Assembly: GCA_944392715.1 (NCBI GenBank)
Contig: CALXXQ010000060.1
Span: 1-38,701 of the forward strand
Direction of reading: 5' to 3'
From: an uncultured Brachyspira sp.
GTDB taxonomy: Bacteria; Spirochaetota; Brachyspiria; Brachyspirales; Brachyspiraceae
DNA length: 38,701 bases
Program-made: the position numbers and the translations under genes
Shown: positions 8,536 to 16,522 of the stretch, piece by piece
Position numbering within the stretch: position 1 is the stretch's first letter
How the letters are laid out: each line of letters begins with the position of its first letter
The notes under the pieces: model-generated
The model's input: only the letters and a program-made list of their open reading frames with translations
What the model was told of the DNA's origin: nothing
Databases searched by the model: none

Positions 8536-8991
8536 ATGGAAGAAAAAGATATTCAATCTGTTATAGTAAAAGTTATTAATGATTTTATGAAAACAGGTAC
8601 AGCATCTGGACAATCAGATAATTCATCTTCTAATACTGGAGGATTGAAAGTATTAAAAAGATCTGTTGCTGATGCTGATGCTAATAAAATTAAATCAGAT
8701 ATTAATAGTAATGTTTATATAACTGATATGTTTACTGTTAATGAAAGTCCTAGATTAGGATGCGGTTTAATGGAATTAGATAATACAGATTTTCCATGGA
8801 CTCTAAATTATGATGAAATGGATATAGTTTTAGAGGGTACATTGGTTATCAAAAATCCAGATGGTACTAAAGTTGAAGCTAAACAGGGAGAAGTTATTTT
8901 TATTCCTAAAGGTTCTTCTATTGTATTCAGTACCCCATTTTATACTAAATTTCTGTATATAGTTTATCCTGCTGATTGGCAAAATCAGTAA
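8536..8991 (+). CDS. eutQ: EutQ cupin domain protein (short form)
   Basis: Cupin-fold protein of ethanolamine utilisation; enteric EutQ has reported acetate kinase activity and is needed for microcompartment function. It has 151 residues, against about 230 in enterics. The cupin core is clear: FPWTLNYDEMDIVLEGTL, KQGEVIFIPKGSSIVFSTP and FLYIVYPADWQ. The enteric N-terminal third is missing and replaced by a short amphipathic helix (EEKDIQSVIVKVINDFM) plus a Ser/Gly/Asn linker, the layout of an encapsulation peptide. The missing part seems to be encoded at 5446-5748. Last gene of the + strand operon, ending before a strong terminator. Confidence 0.9.
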   Translation: MEEKDIQSVIVKVINDFMKTGTASGQSDNSSSNTGGLKVLKRSVADADANKIKSDINSNVYITDMFTVNESPRLGCGLMELDNTDFPWTLNYDEMDIVLEGTLVIKNPDGTKVEAKQGEVIFIPKGSSIVFSTPFYTKFLYIVYPADWQNQ

Positions 8992-9004
8992 TTTATAAAA
9001 AATG

Positions 9005-9044
9005 AAAGCCCTATAAAGATTTATTCTTTATAGGGCTTTTTTAT
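9005..9044. terminator. Bidirectional intrinsic terminator between eutQ and eutG
   Basis: A perfect 14-bp stem, AAAGCCCTATAAAG (9005-9018) with CTTTATAGGGCTTT (9026-9039), a 7-base loop, T-rich sequence on the + side and A-rich on the other. It lies between the convergent eutQ (+) and eutG (-) and can serve both. Confidence 0.93.
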
Positions 9045-9058
9045 ATATTTTATATTTT

Positions 9059-10189
9059 TTATATTAGACTTCTATATATATTTTTTACATCTTCAATGCT
9101 AGGTTTAGCAGGATTTGTTAATAAGCATACATCTTTTAATGCATTAGAAGCCATTTCTTCTATAGCATTTTCAAATTCTGTTTTGTCTACTCCATAATCA
9201 GTTATCTTATGGTTTATTCCTATATTATTATTTAATTCTAAAATAAGAGATTTTAATACATCACATGCTTTTAGAGTGTCATGAACATTTTTTATATCTA
9301 AAAGGGTAATAATTTTAGCATACTTTTTTGCTGCTTCTGCAGAATTTTTAGCATTATATTCTATAACATGAGGCATTAATATAGCATTAGCTCTTCCATG
9401 CGGCTGTCTAAATCTTCCTCCAAGTGCATGAGCCATAGCATGTATTAATCCTAAACCCGCATTATTAAAAGCTATTCCTGCTATACAAGAAACTTCATGC
9501 ATAGCTATTCTAGCATTAACATCACTGCCATTATGAACAGCCTTAGATATATTATTAAATACACCAATTATAGCATATTCGCTATATGGCATAGTGAAAG
9601 GACTTGAATTAATTGAAACATAAGATTCAAATGCATGCGCCATAACATCCATACCTGTTTCAGCAGTTATTCTAGGAGGTACTGTTAATGTAAATTGCGA
9701 GTCAAGCAAAGCTATATCTGGAAGCATTTCATTTGATACTATAGGTACTTTTCTATGTGTTTCCTTATCTGTTATAATAGAATATGAAGTAACTTCAGAA
9801 CCAGTTCCGCTTGTTGTAGGTATTACTATAAATAATGGCTTATTTGTTACATTTGATATTTGTTTATTTACTTCCAAAGCAAAATATATAACAGCTTTTG
9901 CCGTATCTATTACAGATCCGCCTCCTATTGCTATTATAGTATCTGAATTAAAGGTTAAAATTTTATTCAAACATTTTATTACTATTTCAAAACTAGGATC
10001 AGGTTCTATGTCAGAAAAAATTTCATACTCAATATTATTTTTCTTCATCAATTCTATAGTAGAATCACATGAACCTATTTTTAACATATTATTATCTGTA
10101 AAAATAGATACTCTTTTAGATTTTGATAAATCCAAATTTAATAAAGAGTTATTACCAGATATTATTTTAGTGTTTAATACAAATTCCAT
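9059..10189 (-). CDS. eutG: Iron-containing alcohol dehydrogenase EutG
   Basis: NAD-dependent group III alcohol dehydrogenase that would reduce acetaldehyde to ethanol and recycle NAD+ for the aldehyde dehydrogenase. In the 376 residues the nucleotide-binding GGGSVIDTAKAV (about 89-100) and the iron-ligand regions DVMAHAFESYV and HAMAHALGGRFRQPHGRAN are intact. The EutG name rests on its position directly downstream of eutA in a eut locus; by sequence alone it could be another short-chain alcohol or 1,3-propanediol dehydrogenase. No obvious N-terminal encapsulation extension is seen. It is co-transcribed with eutA (18 bp apart). Confidence 0.87.
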   Translation of the reverse strand: MEFVLNTKIISGNNSLLNLDLSKSKRVSIFTDNNMLKIGSCDSTIELMKKNNIEYEIFSDIEPDPSFEIVIKCLNKILTFNSDTIIAIGGGSVIDTAKAVIYFALEVNKQISNVTNKPLFIVIPTTSGTGSEVTSYSIITDKETHRKVPIVSNEMLPDIALLDSQFTLTVPPRITAETGMDVMAHAFESYVSINSSPFTMPYSEYAIIGVFNNISKAVHNGSDVNARIAMHEVSCIAGIAFNNAGLGLIHAMAHALGGRFRQPHGRANAILMPHVIEYNAKNSAEAAKKYAKIITLLDIKNVHDTLKACDVLKSLILELNNNIGINHKITDYGVDKTEFENAIEEMASNALKDVCLLTNPAKPSIEDVKNIYRSLI

Positions 10190-10207
10190 AATAATTAATC
10201 CTTAATC

Positions 10208-11644
10208 CTATAAATTATTTTTTTCATTAAATATTAAAGTTTTTATCATAACAGGTACTACCATACCGCCTTCTCCAACAGGAAGACCAATATCTATATA
10301 ATCTCCATTTTCAACAACTACATTATCAACACAAATAATAGGATAATTTTCATCCAATTTTGATTTCAATGTTATTCCTAATGATTTAGCCATATCTATT
10401 TCTATTATTATTATTAAAGGTTTTTTCTTTTTTATAATAGAGTCAAATGATACTATGATATTATCAGCTAATTTATTTAATTGGTCAAAATTAAGCCTTG
10501 TATTTCCTATAAATGATAATGCTATAACTTCTTCTTCATACCAATTTATTTTATTTTTTATGGATGATAAATTTCCTGAAAGTAAATCTTCTTCTTCTTT
10601 TTTATTTAATTTAATTATCGGTATATTCTTTAAAGGTAATAATTCTTTCATATAATGTATAGTACTTCCGCTTAAATCTACACTATATGCTCCAGCACCT
10701 ACTACTGTAGCCTGCTGAGTTTCTAATACTTTTAAATATGATGATTTAGGTATAATTTTAGAATTATATATAGCATAACCTAATATAGGTCCTATATCTC
10801 CATATTTGAATGGATCTTGAGGAATAGTGCTTGGATAATTATATATAAAATCTGCAACTCCCCCTGAAAAAGTTAAATAATCAAATTTCTCTATTTCCCA
10901 ATCATGATTTGTTATAAAATATTTCGAAAGAGAAGTTTTAGGAGATAGGAATAATATTTCACAAATAGCTTTCTCCATTATTTCACAGAATTTTAATATT
11001 TCATCTGTAACTGCTTTTTCACCTATTTTTATATTTAATTTATAATCTTCTATTATTTTTTTAGATTTATCAGTCATTTTATATATAAGGCCGTCTTTAA
11101 CTTCTATCATTCTTCCGCCTATATCCATACAAGTAGTATTTAAAGCAGAACCATTGCTGAAGAATGCCAAATTAGTAGTACCGCCTCCTATATCTAAATT
11201 GATAATATTGGCATGATTATCTTTAGATAAAGCAGAAGAGCCTGAACCTTTTGCTGCTATTATACTTTCCAAATCACTTCCTGCAATAGCAACAACAAAA
11301 TCGCCCGCAAATGATGATAATTCTTGTAATATTTTATCTGCATTTTTCTTTCTAGCAGTTTCTCCCGTAATTATTACAGCTCCTGTTTGTACAGATTTTT
11401 TATCTATATTTGCATCTTTATACACATTTTCTATTATCTTCATAAGGGATGCTACATCTATATCACTTGATGATAATAAAGGTGTAAAAAATACTTCACT
11501 TCTATATATTATATTTTTATCTATAACTTTTATTATTGGAGCTCTAGATATACCAGATAAATTTTGAATAGTTAATTTACTGAATATTATATTTGTTGTA
11601 GTTGTACCAACATCTATACCGACACTTATTATATTATTATCCAT
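10208..11644 (-). CDS. eutA: Ethanolamine ammonia-lyase reactivase EutA
   Basis: ATP-dependent factor that swaps damaged cobalamin out of ethanolamine ammonia-lyase. The 478 residues match the family. Actin-like ATPase motifs are GIDVGTTTTNIIFSKL at the N-terminus, TGAVIITGETARKKNAD, and NLDIGGGTTNLAFFSNG; the segment YLTFSGGVADFIY is also typical of EutA. In many loci eutA precedes eutBC on the same strand. Here it is in a convergent operon with eutG, with its own promoter (11665-11692), downstream of the TonB receptor gene. Confidence 0.93.
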   Translation of the reverse strand: MDNNIISVGIDVGTTTTNIIFSKLTIQNLSGISRAPIIKVIDKNIIYRSEVFFTPLLSSSDIDVASLMKIIENVYKDANIDKKSVQTGAVIITGETARKKNADKILQELSSFAGDFVVAIAGSDLESIIAAKGSGSSALSKDNHANIINLDIGGGTTNLAFFSNGSALNTTCMDIGGRMIEVKDGLIYKMTDKSKKIIEDYKLNIKIGEKAVTDEILKFCEIMEKAICEILFLSPKTSLSKYFITNHDWEIEKFDYLTFSGGVADFIYNYPSTIPQDPFKYGDIGPILGYAIYNSKIIPKSSYLKVLETQQATVVGAGAYSVDLSGSTIHYMKELLPLKNIPIIKLNKKEEEDLLSGNLSSIKNKINWYEEEVIALSFIGNTRLNFDQLNKLADNIIVSFDSIIKKKKPLIIIIEIDMAKSLGITLKSKLDENYPIICVDNVVVENGDYIDIGLPVGEGGMVVPVMIKTLIFNEKNNL

Positions 11645-11664
11645 GTATAATACCTCTACTTTAT

Positions 11665-11692
11665 ATTATATATATATAAGTAGATAAGTCAA
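11665..11692 (-). promoter_or_regulatory. Promoter of eutA-eutG
   Basis: On the - strand TTGACT (11692-11687) and TATAAT (11670-11665) are separated by 16 bp and lie just upstream of the eutA ribosome binding site (AGAGGT). This is a near-consensus sigma-70 type promoter. Confidence 0.75.
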
Positions 11693-11732
11693 TATTTTAA
11701 AGAAAAAATATTATATAGTTTAACTAAATAAA

Positions 11733-13676
11733 CTAAAAATTATATCCAACCTCAACTTCCCAAGTAAAAGGCTTGGCAATAGAGTAGGTTGACAGCATCG
11801 GAGTTTTATTAAAAATATTTTTAAAATGGCTTGATATTATTAGATGCTCAAACCATATTGAATATAATGATATATTAAAGTCATGAAATGGGTCAGAGTA
11901 AAAAATAGGTCTGTTTGCTGTCATAGGTCTTGGATATGAGTATGTATAGTAAATATTTAATGATAATGAACTTAATACTTTATTATTAGGTATAAAATCA
12001 TAACCTAATAATGCAGTTACAACATGTTCTGGAAGACCTATTTTAGGGAATTTTTCTTTACCCATATATGCAAGCTGATAAGAGTAACCTACCTTTGTTT
12101 TTATTTTATGGTATTTAGCAAATGGTATATCATAGCCTATACTTGATGTAAATATATGAGAAGTTGCTGTATCAACATTTTCAGGTATTGCATATGCCCA
12201 AATTATTTTATTTGTATATATTGTATATGCATAAGAAGCTTCTATTTTTAAATTTGTTATAGGCTCTATTGTTAATTTTGTAAGCAGTTGATTATAGCTT
12301 TCTGGAAGTAGATTAGGATTACTAAATTGTCCATAGTATAAATCATTGAAAGTAGGTGAAGTATAATCACTTGAATAAGCAAAAAATAAATTGTATCCTT
12401 TATAGAAGTTTAAAGAAATTCCTGCACTATATGCTAAATAATTATTATTTTGAGTATATTTAAAATGCTCATTTTGATATTCATATTTAATACTTGGAAG
12501 CAATGTAAATATAGGAGTATTATTATCCCAATATCCGAAAGATAATTGCATATCATATTGTAATGAAATAGAATGTCTTTGAGGACTATATTGAAAATTA
12601 TTTTCTAAACCATTTTCATCTTCCTCTAAAATATCATATCTATATTCGGGCATTAATTTATTATACATTGTTATTATGCCAGGAAGAAATTCATCCATTC
12701 TATCAAGAGATACATTCAAAGCTAATCCATGAGATCTATAATCAGATATAAATTTACCCTCATAAACATATGGTCTATCTACAAATGAATCAAATAAATA
12801 TGATAAACTAACAGTATAATCTAAAATATCAGAAAAACCATTATACGATATAGAAGATGCTAAAGTAGTAAAATTAAACCAAGAATCAGTATAACTTATA
12901 GGAGGGATATGATATTGAGCTGCTGAGCTAGAATATGATATATTAGCAAATGCATTTATAAAATTTTTATTATCAAATGTATATTTATAGTTGGCTGATG
13001 AATTAACTATAAATTGCCTATTGTCTTTTAAATTTCCTTGAACTCTTTTTCCTGCCAAATTAGTGAAATCATAATAGTAATTAGCATCGCTATAATATGA
13101 ATCAGCAGTAAAAGTAAATACCTGATTTTCATCTATATTTCTTGAAAATAGTATAGAAGGTCTCATAGTATTATAAGCACCATATGCAAAAGACACCAAA
13201 AGTATATCTTGTAAAGGCGTTTTTGTTGTAATATAAATACTGTTTCCTATTATTTCAATAGATTCTATTAAATTAGCTGGTATTCTTCTTAAATCAACTC
13301 CAGCATCAGCATTTCCTTTAGCAGTATTCATAAGAACACCATTAATATATATCTTTATATTATCTCCATTAGCACCAGCTGGGTCAACAACCTCATTACC
13401 CATATAATTGCCTTTATTAATAAATCCAGGCTGATTAGCTAATACTTCCTGAGCATTATTATAACCCATTCTTTCTATATCTTCTGAAGTTATAGTACTG
13501 CTATTTACTTTTATAGGTTCCTTTGGAGGAGAATCTTTTTTTACTTCATTTGTCTGAGCAGCATTAGTGATTTGTACTTCAGAAGTAATCCAAATACCTC
13601 CTTTAAGTTCTTTAATAAGATAAGTTTGTGAATATAATATATTTATAGAAATAAGGAATATAATAAAATATCTCAT
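11733..13676 (-). CDS. TonB-dependent outer-membrane receptor, candidate cobalamin transporter
   Basis: Outer-membrane receptor of 647 residues (BtuB is about 600) with signal peptide FIIFLISINILYSQ. The plug domain (about 55-150) contains STITSEDIERMGYNNAQEVL, DNIKIYINGVLMNT and the typical RRIPANLIESIEIIGN. The rest alternates aromatic/polar beta strands and ends in WEVEVGYNF, a barrel C-terminus with a final aromatic residue. No convincing TonB box could be placed. It lies downstream of a riboswitch-controlled lipoprotein gene and upstream of eutA, which makes B12 the likeliest ligand (inference). The 90-bp gap before this gene contains a 9-bp inverted repeat. Confidence 0.85.
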   Translation of the reverse strand: MRYFIIFLISINILYSQTYLIKELKGGIWITSEVQITNAAQTNEVKKDSPPKEPIKVNSSTITSEDIERMGYNNAQEVLANQPGFINKGNYMGNEVVDPAGANGDNIKIYINGVLMNTAKGNADAGVDLRRIPANLIESIEIIGNSIYITTKTPLQDILLVSFAYGAYNTMRPSILFSRNIDENQVFTFTADSYYSDANYYYDFTNLAGKRVQGNLKDNRQFIVNSSANYKYTFDNKNFINAFANISYSSSAAQYHIPPISYTDSWFNFTTLASSISYNGFSDILDYTVSLSYLFDSFVDRPYVYEGKFISDYRSHGLALNVSLDRMDEFLPGIITMYNKLMPEYRYDILEEDENGLENNFQYSPQRHSISLQYDMQLSFGYWDNNTPIFTLLPSIKYEYQNEHFKYTQNNNYLAYSAGISLNFYKGYNLFFAYSSDYTSPTFNDLYYGQFSNPNLLPESYNQLLTKLTIEPITNLKIEASYAYTIYTNKIIWAYAIPENVDTATSHIFTSSIGYDIPFAKYHKIKTKVGYSYQLAYMGKEKFPKIGLPEHVVTALLGYDFIPNNKVLSSLSLNIYYTYSYPRPMTANRPIFYSDPFHDFNISLYSIWFEHLIISSHFKNIFNKTPMLSTYSIAKPFTWEVEVGYNF

Positions 13677-13700
13677 AATTTTAACCCGATTTATAAATTT

Positions 13701-13739
13701 AATGTCCTGAATTTTATCAAATATAAAAAACAGGACATT
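13701..13739 (-). promoter_or_regulatory. Perfect 9-bp inverted repeat between lipoprotein and TonB receptor genes
   Basis: AATGTCCTG (13701-13709) and CAGGACATT (13731-13739) form a perfect 9-bp stem with a 21-base AT-rich spacer, just upstream of the receptor gene. No good T-tract follows on the - strand, so a simple terminator is doubtful. An intercistronic stabilising hairpin or an operator is possible. Confidence 0.5.
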
Positions 13740-13765
13740 AATATTTTCATTTTTTATAAATTAAA

Positions 13766-14379
13766 TTATTTTTTGTAATCAAAATTCTGTATTATGCCAG
13801 TTGCATATGAACCCCATCTACTCATTATTCCTTTCCAATCTTCTTCAGTAGGGGCATTCTCTGTAGCACCTGTACCAAAAGCAGAAGCAAGCATAAAGTT
13901 TCCATCAGTATCTATATGAAATAACATCCAGCGACTGTCTTGTCCAGCTATTCTAGGGTCTTCATATAAGGCACCTATCCAGTTTGTTCCTTTCCATTCT
14001 ATTCTATATTAGTAGCATATATAAAATTACCTAGAATAGTGCTATCATTTTCAAGATATGTTGCATTTTCATCTGTTGTTCTTGTTGTTTGTGTTACTCC
14101 TGCAGGTAAAAGAGTTTGATTAGAAAAAGTATTTAACCAATTAGTTCTAAAATATTCCTGTTTATTTGGATCGCTCCAAGATAATTTTAGTATTTCAGGA
14201 TCTGCTATGAGTTCATATTCTCCACGTTTTCCTGTACCTTGATTATTATTATTGTTATTATTATTGTTATTATTGTTATTTGGATTGTTAGGATTATTTT
14301 TAGCACATGATACCGATAAAAATAATGATAAAAATAGGATAGTGAATAATGTTAATAAAACTTTAATTTGTTTTTGCAT
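13766..14379 (-). pseudogene. B12-riboswitch-controlled lipoprotein gene broken by a 5-bp tandem duplication
   Basis: The first 126 codons encode a lipoprotein (leader MQKQIKVLLTLFTILFLSLF, lipobox SVSC) with a long Asn/Pro linker, stopping at TAG (14001-13999). Exactly there the + strand carries ATTCT twice in tandem (13996-14005). Removing one copy continues the frame from ATNIE into WKGTNWIGALYEDPRIAG and on to DFYKK-like residues ending at a stop at 13766, about 200 residues in all. The downstream part is Trp/Gly-rich and has no other stop. It is preceded by a cobalamin riboswitch and followed by the TonB receptor gene. It may be a real pseudogene, a reversible slippage switch or a sequencing error. 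No known domain was recognised. Confidence 0.82.
14242..14292 (-). repeat. Triplet repeat encoding the poly-Asn linker
   Basis: A run of ATT/GTT triplets on the + strand encodes an Asn/Pro-rich linker just after the lipobox. In-frame triplet slippage here would change linker length without breaking the gene. Confidence 0.7.
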
Positions 14380-14386
14380 TGAAATG

Positions 14387-14572
14387 CTCCTTTATCTATT
14401 ATTTATAATTTTATAATTAAAAGCTATTTAATAAAGGAGTGCATGCTTTTATGTAGTGCACTCGACTATTTTTAATGGTATCCGACTTCGTTAGTATTTT
14501 ACTTGTATAAAAACTAAACTTTACGGTTGCGTGCCAGCGAAGGATTTTCACCCTCATTCCCATATATAAGTA
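14387..14572 (-). ncRNA. Cobalamin riboswitch (copy 1) with SD-sequestering platform
   Basis: Read on the - strand, the leader has GGGAATGAGGGTGAAAATCC, then CGCTGGCACGCAACCGTAA and the B12 box AAGTCGGATACC, in the order and spacing of cobalamin riboswitches. The expression platform follows. A stem GAGTGCA/TGCACTC (14463-14457 with 14443-14437) alternates with CTCCTTTAT (14439-14431) pairing perfectly with the SD region ATAAAGGAG (14395-14387) of the lipoprotein gene. This points to translational control. The copy at 16321-16492 is nearly identical. Boundaries are approximate. Confidence 0.88.
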
Positions 14573-14599
14573 GTATTTTTATATATAATGATGAATTAT

Positions 14600-14628
14600 A
14601 TTATATATATTAAATATTTTTATTTCAA
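14600..14628 (-). promoter_or_regulatory. Promoter upstream of cobalamin riboswitch copy 1
   Basis: TTGAAA (14628-14623) and TATAAT (14605-14600) on the - strand with a 17-bp spacer, about 30 bp before the aptamer starts. Confidence 0.65.
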
Positions 14629-14664
14629 TATTTTTTACCAAATAAATTTTATTAAAATTGAATA

Positions 14665-15147
14665 TTATTTTACTTCAGTACAATCAGAATAAAAATCAAA
14701 ATATCCATTCTCAACTGTAAATATTGTTTTTGCATTATCTAATGTATCAGTTTCATTAATACCATTTTTTTTATAAGCAGCAGAAATTTTAATAGATGAT
14801 GAAGTTAAATTTTTAAAAGAAATGGCATAGTATTTATTAATTGCATCTTTATTATAATCTGGAACAATAGTATATCTGCCGTATATAATTCCTGATTTAT
14901 TATCCTCATTCCAAAATATTTCTTCTATATTAATAGAATATCTTATATTTTCTATATCATTACTTATATGATATCTATCAACTTTATTTGTTTGAATATT
15001 AAATCCTGAATTAATATAATTAATATATTCCCATTTTTTATTAAGCATTTTTTCTTTATTTATATTATTCATATTATTATTACATGATATAATTGGAATG
15101 AATATAAATAATAAAGCTGTAAAAAATAATTTAGTTTTTATCTTCAT
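14665..15147 (-). CDS. Small lipoprotein, paralogue of the 15809-16312 lipoprotein
   Basis: A 160-residue lipoprotein (signal KTKLFFTALLFIFIPIISC). The C-terminal half shares a clear pattern with the product of 15809-16312: IIYGRYTIVPDYN against IIYGQYTVNNNNQ, KYYAISFKNLT against KYYAISFQGLT, and FTVENGYFDFYSDCTEVK against FTVENGYFSFYSDCTVSK. The two are therefore paralogues of one unnamed family. It has no riboswitch of its own and starts after a terminator-like hairpin at 15191-15217, with a weak ribosome binding site, so expression may depend on read-through. Function unknown; a ligand-binding surface lipoprotein linked to B12 uptake is a guess from context. Confidence 0.78.
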   Translation of the reverse strand: MKIKTKLFFTALLFIFIPIISCNNNMNNINKEKMLNKKWEYINYINSGFNIQTNKVDRYHISNDIENIRYSINIEEIFWNEDNKSGIIYGRYTIVPDYNKDAINKYYAISFKNLTSSSIKISAAYKKNGINETDTLDNAKTIFTVENGYFDFYSDCTEVK

Positions 15148-15190
15148 AGTATGCAGTTCTTTTATTATTTTTTATATAAAATTAAACTAA

Positions 15191-15217
15191 AAAGGAACGG
15201 CTATTAACCGCTCCTTT
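15191..15217 (-). terminator. Intrinsic terminator after the 15237-15785 lipoprotein gene
   Basis: On the - strand AAAGGAGCGG and CCGTTCCTTT form a 10-bp stem with one mismatch and a short AT loop, followed by TTT AG. It would end or attenuate the transcript that begins at the riboswitch near 16490. Confidence 0.65.
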
Positions 15218-15236
15218 ATAATTTGCTATTTTTTTA

Positions 15237-15785
15237 TTAATATTTTTTTATATATCCGAAAACAAAATCATATTTAACCCAGATAGTATTTTCATCTGGT
15301 ATAACAGTTTCATTACCGCCGCCGCCGTACCAAGCAATCTCAGCACCGCTTTCATCTGTTATAATGAGTCTGTAACGTTCCTGCATTCCTACACCTGTTT
15401 GATTATCCCAATATATGGCAGCAAGATATTTTTTATTATTATACTCGTATACAGCACATTCTATGAATTTTGTTCTAATATTTACCGTATCAGTGATATC
15501 ATAATAATTAGCTTGAGCATCAAATTTTCCGCTTTCTTTACAGTCATATTTAGTTTTATAAACTAGTTGATCGCCTACTAAATTAATCCATAAATTTTTT
15601 AACTGAACTTTATCAGTTACATCAACTTCTGAAGTTTTACTTCCGTATTGTATAGTATGAACTCCTGAAGTTACAGCCTTAACTGATGGAGTGTTGTTAT
15701 TATTATTAGGATTTGTAGACGGATTATTACATGATACTATTAATGAAAATATTATAATTAATAAATATGATTTTTTTATTTTCAT
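15237..15785 (-). CDS. Small lipoprotein of unknown function
   Basis: A 182-residue predicted lipoprotein (signal SYLLIIIFSLIVSC, followed by the Asn/Pro/Thr linker NNPSTNPNNNNNTPS). The mature part looks beta-rich with alternating polar and aromatic residues (VQLKNLWINLVGDQLVYKTK, YLAAIYWDNQTGVGMQERY, ENTIWVKYDFVFGYIKKY). It contains two cysteines in the domain. It does not share the DFYSDCT ending of its two neighbours, so it is a separate family. It lies 23 bp downstream of the riboswitch-controlled lipoprotein gene and is probably in the same transcript. No function recognised. Confidence 0.75.
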   Translation of the reverse strand: MKIKKSYLLIIIFSLIVSCNNPSTNPNNNNNTPSVKAVTSGVHTIQYGSKTSEVDVTDKVQLKNLWINLVGDQLVYKTKYDCKESGKFDAQANYYDITDTVNIRTKFIECAVYEYNNKKYLAAIYWDNQTGVGMQERYRLIITDESGAEIAWYGGGGNETVIPDENTIWVKYDFVFGYIKKY

Positions 15786-15808
15786 ATAAAACCTCTAAAA
15801 ACTATAAT

Positions 15809-16312
15809 TTATTTTGAAACTGTACAATCAGAATAAAAACTAAAATATCCATTCTCAACTGTAAATTTTGTTTTTGCTTCTTCCAATGTTTCAGCAGAAG
15901 AATCATATGATCCGTTTACAAATTTACCAGCACCAGAAATAGATACAGAATTATCAGTTAAACCCTGGAAAGATATAGCATAATATTTTCCATTATCATT
16001 TTGATTATTATTATTTACAGTATATTGTCCGTATATAATTCCAGATGTATTATCAGGATTCCAAGTGATTTCCAATATAGAAGTAGAATAGCTAACTTTA
16101 TAAGTCAAAGTATTATTATCAAGATAAAGATTTTTAAATTCATTTTCTGTAATAGAATATACAGATTTATAACTATCAATCCAATTCTTTTTTAATTTAG
16201 AGAAATTGGCATTGTCTGAACCAATTGGATTATTTGGATTGTTTGCAGCACAAGATACTGCTAAAATTGATACAGTTAAAAGTGTTAATAAAATTTTGAT
16301 TTGTTTTTGCAT
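15809..16312 (-). CDS. B12-riboswitch-controlled small lipoprotein
   Basis: A 167-residue lipoprotein (leader MQKQIKILLTLLTVSILAVS, lipobox AVSC). Start taken at 16312 because ATAAAGGAG lies 7-8 bases upstream and the leader is nearly the same as that of the broken lipoprotein at 14379; the frame stays open to 16369 but that stretch is riboswitch sequence. The C-terminal domain matches the paralogue at 14665-15147 (VENGYFSFYSDCT). Directly preceded by a cobalamin riboswitch, so the product should be made when B12 is scarce. A corrinoid-capturing surface protein, functionally like BtuG/BtuH of Bacteroides, is a testable inference; no sequence similarity to those is claimed. Confidence 0.8.
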   Translation of the reverse strand: MQKQIKILLTLLTVSILAVSCAANNPNNPIGSDNANFSKLKKNWIDSYKSVYSITENEFKNLYLDNNTLTYKVSYSTSILEITWNPDNTSGIIYGQYTVNNNNQNDNGKYYAISFQGLTDNSVSISGAGKFVNGSYDSSAETLEEAKTKFTVENGYFSFYSDCTVSK

Positions 16313-16320
16313 AAATAATG

Positions 16321-16492
16321 CTCCTTTATTTTTATTTTTTATTAAAAGCTGTTTAATAAAGGAGTGCATTTTTTAGATAGTGCACTCGCCTATTTTTAAT
16401 GGTATCCGACTTCGTTAGTATTTTATTTGTATAAAAAACTAAACTTTACGGTTGCGTGCCAGCGAAGGATTTTCACCTTCATTCCCATATGT
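16321..16492 (-). ncRNA. Cobalamin riboswitch (copy 2) with SD-sequestering platform
   Basis: Nearly the same leader as copy 1: GGGAATGAAGGTGAAAATCC, CGCTGGCACGCAACCGTAA, then GAAGTCGGATACC on the - strand. The alternative structures are again visible. A stem GAGTGCA/TGCACTC (16387-16381 with 16368-16362) competes with a 10-bp pairing of CTCCTTTATT (16364-16355) to the SD region AATAAAGGAG (16330-16321). The loop lengths differ between copies while the pairing partners are kept. Boundaries are approximate. Confidence 0.88.
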
Positions 16493-16522
16493 AAAAAAGA
16501 GGTATAGGGTATTTATTGTAAT

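Noticed and set aside
13701-13739. Third cobalamin riboswitch before the TonB receptor
   Set aside because: The gap is too short and has no B12 box; only a simple inverted repeat is present.
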